Shown: positions 5,048 to 6,325 of the stretch, in pieces
How the letters are laid out: each line of letters begins with the position of its first letter
Position numbering within the stretch: position 1 is the stretch's first letter
Program-made: the position numbers and the translations under genes
Assembly: GCA_039908285.1 (NCBI GenBank)
Contig: JAMOBE010000144.1
Location: 1 to 6,325, forward strand
DNA: 6,325 nt
Direction of reading: 5' to 3'
From: JAMOBE01 sp039908285
GTDB taxonomy: Bacteria; Pseudomonadota; Alphaproteobacteria; Rhodospirillales; Rhodospirillaceae
The notes under the pieces: model-generated
Database searches by the model: none
The model's input: only the letters and a program-made list of their open reading frames with translations
What the model was told of the DNA's origin: nothing

Positions 5048-6012
5048 CAGGTGAAAAGGGCGTTGAGCAGGTAACCGACCGCGATGAAGGCGACGGCGAG
5101 GAAGGTGCCGAAGAACACCAGCATCGGAACCTTGAGCACCTTGCGCAGCATGATGAACTCCGGCGGTGAGATGGCCACCACGCTCATCATGAAGGCGATC
5201 ACGGTGCCGATGGGCACGCCCTTGGCGATCAGCGCTTCGGCCACGGGGATGATGCCCGTCGCGTTGGAGTAGAGCGGCAATCCCATGAGGACGGCCACCG
5301 GAACGGCGAAGGGGTTGTCGGCGGATGCATAGCGGGCGAATAGTTCCTGGGGAACATAGCCGTGCAGCGCGGAACCGATGCCGATGCCGATGATGACATA
5401 CAGCCAGATCCGCCCGACGATGTCGCGGACCTCGCCCCAGGCATAGCGCACGCGTCCTCGCGGCGAATTGTCGATATCCCCTTGGGCGACGGCGCCCATG
5501 CGGATCTTCCAGACATAGTCCTCGACATGGCGTTCCATGTGGAAGCGGTCGATGATGATGCCGCCGAGGATGCCGACCCCCATGCCGACCGCCACGTACA
5601 CCGCCGTCATCTTCCATCCCATGATCGACGCGAGAATGACGACGGCGACCTCGTTCACCAGTGGCGATGTGATGAGGAAGGCCATGGTCACGCCGACGGG
5701 GATGCCCCCCTCGAGAAAGCCGATGAACAGTGGTACCGAGGAACACGAACAGAAGGGGGTGACTGCGCCGAGGATAACGGCCAGCAGATAACCCACGCCA
5801 CGCGACTTGCCTTCAATCGTGCTCCGAACCTTTTCCGGCGAGATCATCGTTCGGAACAGGCCCATGATAAAGACGATGGCGACCAGCAGAAAAAAGATCT
5901 TGGTCGTGTCCTCGACGAAGAAATGCACGGCGTCGGCGGCCTTGCCGCCCTGGGCGAGCCCGAGCAGGTCGAACGTCGTCCAGTCCGCCAACCGCGTGAA
6001 AAGCTCGAGCAT
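5047..6012 (-). CDS. COG0701/DUF318 (UPF0718) permease, possibly ArsP-like
   Basis: This 321-residue polytopic inner-membrane protein has about eight hydrophobic segments in two halves around a soluble loop (about residues 156-197). The family signature is TPFCSCSSVPLFIGFLEGG (85-103) with C88 and C90, followed by AFLITSPLVNEVAVVIL (111-127). The second half repeats the theme in MGLPLYSNATGIIPVAEALI (243-262). This family includes ArsP, which exports trivalent organoarsenicals such as methylarsenite. Beside arsM that substrate is attractive, but general COG0701 permeases also occur with other functions, so the substrate is inferred. The ATG at 6012 is chosen for its AAGGTG site six bases away; an in-frame GTG at 6042 would add ten residues but has poor spacing to any ribosome site. 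It is the first clear gene of a two-gene minus-strand unit with the CxxC protein. Confidence 0.88.
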   Translation of the reverse strand: MLELFTRLADWTTFDLLGLAQGGKAADAVHFFVEDTTKIFFLLVAIVFIMGLFRTMISPEKVRSTIEGKSRGVGYLLAVILGAVTPFCSCSSVPLFIGFLEGGIPVGVTMAFLITSPLVNEVAVVILASIMGWKMTAVYVAVGMGVGILGGIIIDRFHMERHVEDYVWKIRMGAVAQGDIDNSPRGRVRYAWGEVRDIVGRIWLYVIIGIGIGSALHGYVPQELFARYASADNPFAVPVAVLMGLPLYSNATGIIPVAEALIAKGVPIGTVIAFMMSVVAISPPEFIMLRKVLKVPMLVFFGTFLAVAFIAVGYLLNALFT

Positions 6013-6018
6013 GACAGT

Positions 6019-6024
6019 CACCTT
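6019..6024 (-). promoter_or_regulatory. Permease ribosome binding site
   Basis: On the minus strand AAGGTG is followed by six bases to the ATG at 6012. This favours 6012 over the in-frame GTG at 6042, which has AGGAG only three bases away. Confidence 0.6.
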
Positions 6025-6292
6025 GATGAATTCAGGCCGCACGCGCTCCTGGTGGGACGCCCGGTCATGGTGCGCAGCCGCCGCCGGTCCTCGGCATGCA
6101 CCGGGTCCTCGCCGACACCACGGAACAGCGCCTGTGCCTTCTCAATATGCCTCCTCGACGCCGGGAATGGAATCGCTCCTCTCGCCGGCCGGCCAAACCA
6201 CCGCCTATTAGTTGAATTTCCTTCTTGGCGTGCTGGTTTGTAACCGGTTGGTGGCGTTCCCAGATCATGATCCTGGTGAGCGCCGGGGTGAA

Positions 6293-6311
6293 TGCCCCCC
6301 AGCGGGGGGCA
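6293..6311. other. GC-rich hairpin at right edge
   Basis: TGCCCCCC and GGGGGGCA form a perfect 8-base-pair stem around the loop AGC. No T-run follows on either strand, so it is not a standard intrinsic terminator. It is followed by GAGGGGCGGAGCCC. It may be a dispersed intergenic repeat or the end of a neighbouring transcript outside the window. Confidence 0.5.
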
Positions 6312-6325
6312 GAGGGGCGGAGCCC

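Larger units (their letters stand above)
6018..6325 (-). other. Permease upstream region with an open frame reaching the right edge
   Basis: On the minus strand a frame is open from the right edge to a TGA at 6018-6020, five bases before the permease ATG. The part near 6146-6050 reads IEKAQALFRGVGEDPVHAED and has GC-rich third positions like a real gene. The part between 6190 and 6285 is AT-richer at third positions and looks non-coding. A GAGGAGG site at 6150-6156 sits only three bases before an ATT codon that would open a 42-codon frame. I recognise no family. It may be a gene remnant, a small leader gene or chance. The same stretch holds short palindromes AACCGGTT (6242-6249) and GATCATGATC (6263-6272). 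The permease promoter should lie here, but I cannot place it. Confidence 0.3.

Noticed and set aside
4799..5746. 315-residue minus-strand frame that would fuse a long N-terminus to the CxxC protein
   Set aside because: The extension is an out-of-frame shadow of the permease, and the CxxC gene has its own AAGGAGG and ATG at 5035.
5362..6243. 293-residue plus-strand frame opposite the permease
   Set aside because: It is rich in Asp and His from antisense reading and carries no motif; the minus-strand permease has a clear family signature.
1..6325. CRISPR arrays, tRNA or rRNA genes, transposases, integrases
   Set aside because: I saw no regularly spaced repeats, tRNA-like cloverleaf, rRNA sequence or recombinase motifs on either strand.

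Overview
This is a GC-rich bacterial window. Strong Shine-Dalgarno sites, tight operon packing, GC-rich third positions and the protein families suggest an alphaproteobacterium, perhaps near the Rhodospirillales; that placement is an inference from style, not a database match. The main content is a compact arsenic detoxification island. On its left it adjoins a type II toxin-antitoxin pair and the remains of a nuclease gene.

Layout, left to right. Positions 1-1132 (minus strand) hold one long open frame that runs off the left edge. It reads as the C-terminal part of an AddB/RecB-like PD-(D/E)XK nuclease protein. It has no convincing start, so it looks 5'-truncated. Positions 1178-1874 (plus strand) hold parD and parE, joined by a GTGA overlap, behind a promoter that carries a 17-base palindrome. 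Positions 1875-2134 are non-coding, with small hairpins, a repeated AGAATTCTG element and an AT-rich stretch before arsR. Positions 2135-4787 (plus strand) hold arsR, arsC, acr3 and arsM, spaced or overlapping so closely that they must form one operon. Positions 4799-6012 are convergent (minus strand): a COG0701 permease, possibly ArsP-like, followed by a 78-residue thioredoxin-fold CxxC protein. Positions 6013-6325 hold the permease leader, an uncertain reading frame and a GC-rich hairpin at the right edge.

How the genes fit together: ArsR would sense As(III) and derepress the operon. ArsC reduces arsenate to arsenite. Acr3 exports arsenite. ArsM methylates arsenite to trivalent and pentavalent methylated forms. 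The convergent permease may export methylated trivalent arsenicals, as ArsP proteins do, with the small CxxC protein as redox or thiol partner; this last step is inference. ParDE looks like a separate stabilisation or stress module at the island's left boundary, next to a gene that has lost its 5' end, so a recombination junction near 1132-1178 is likely.

I found no tRNA, rRNA, CRISPR array, transposase or integrase. I see no clear undescribed system. The least explained items are the truncated nuclease-like frame, the AGAATTCTG pair upstream of arsR, and the right-edge reading frame.
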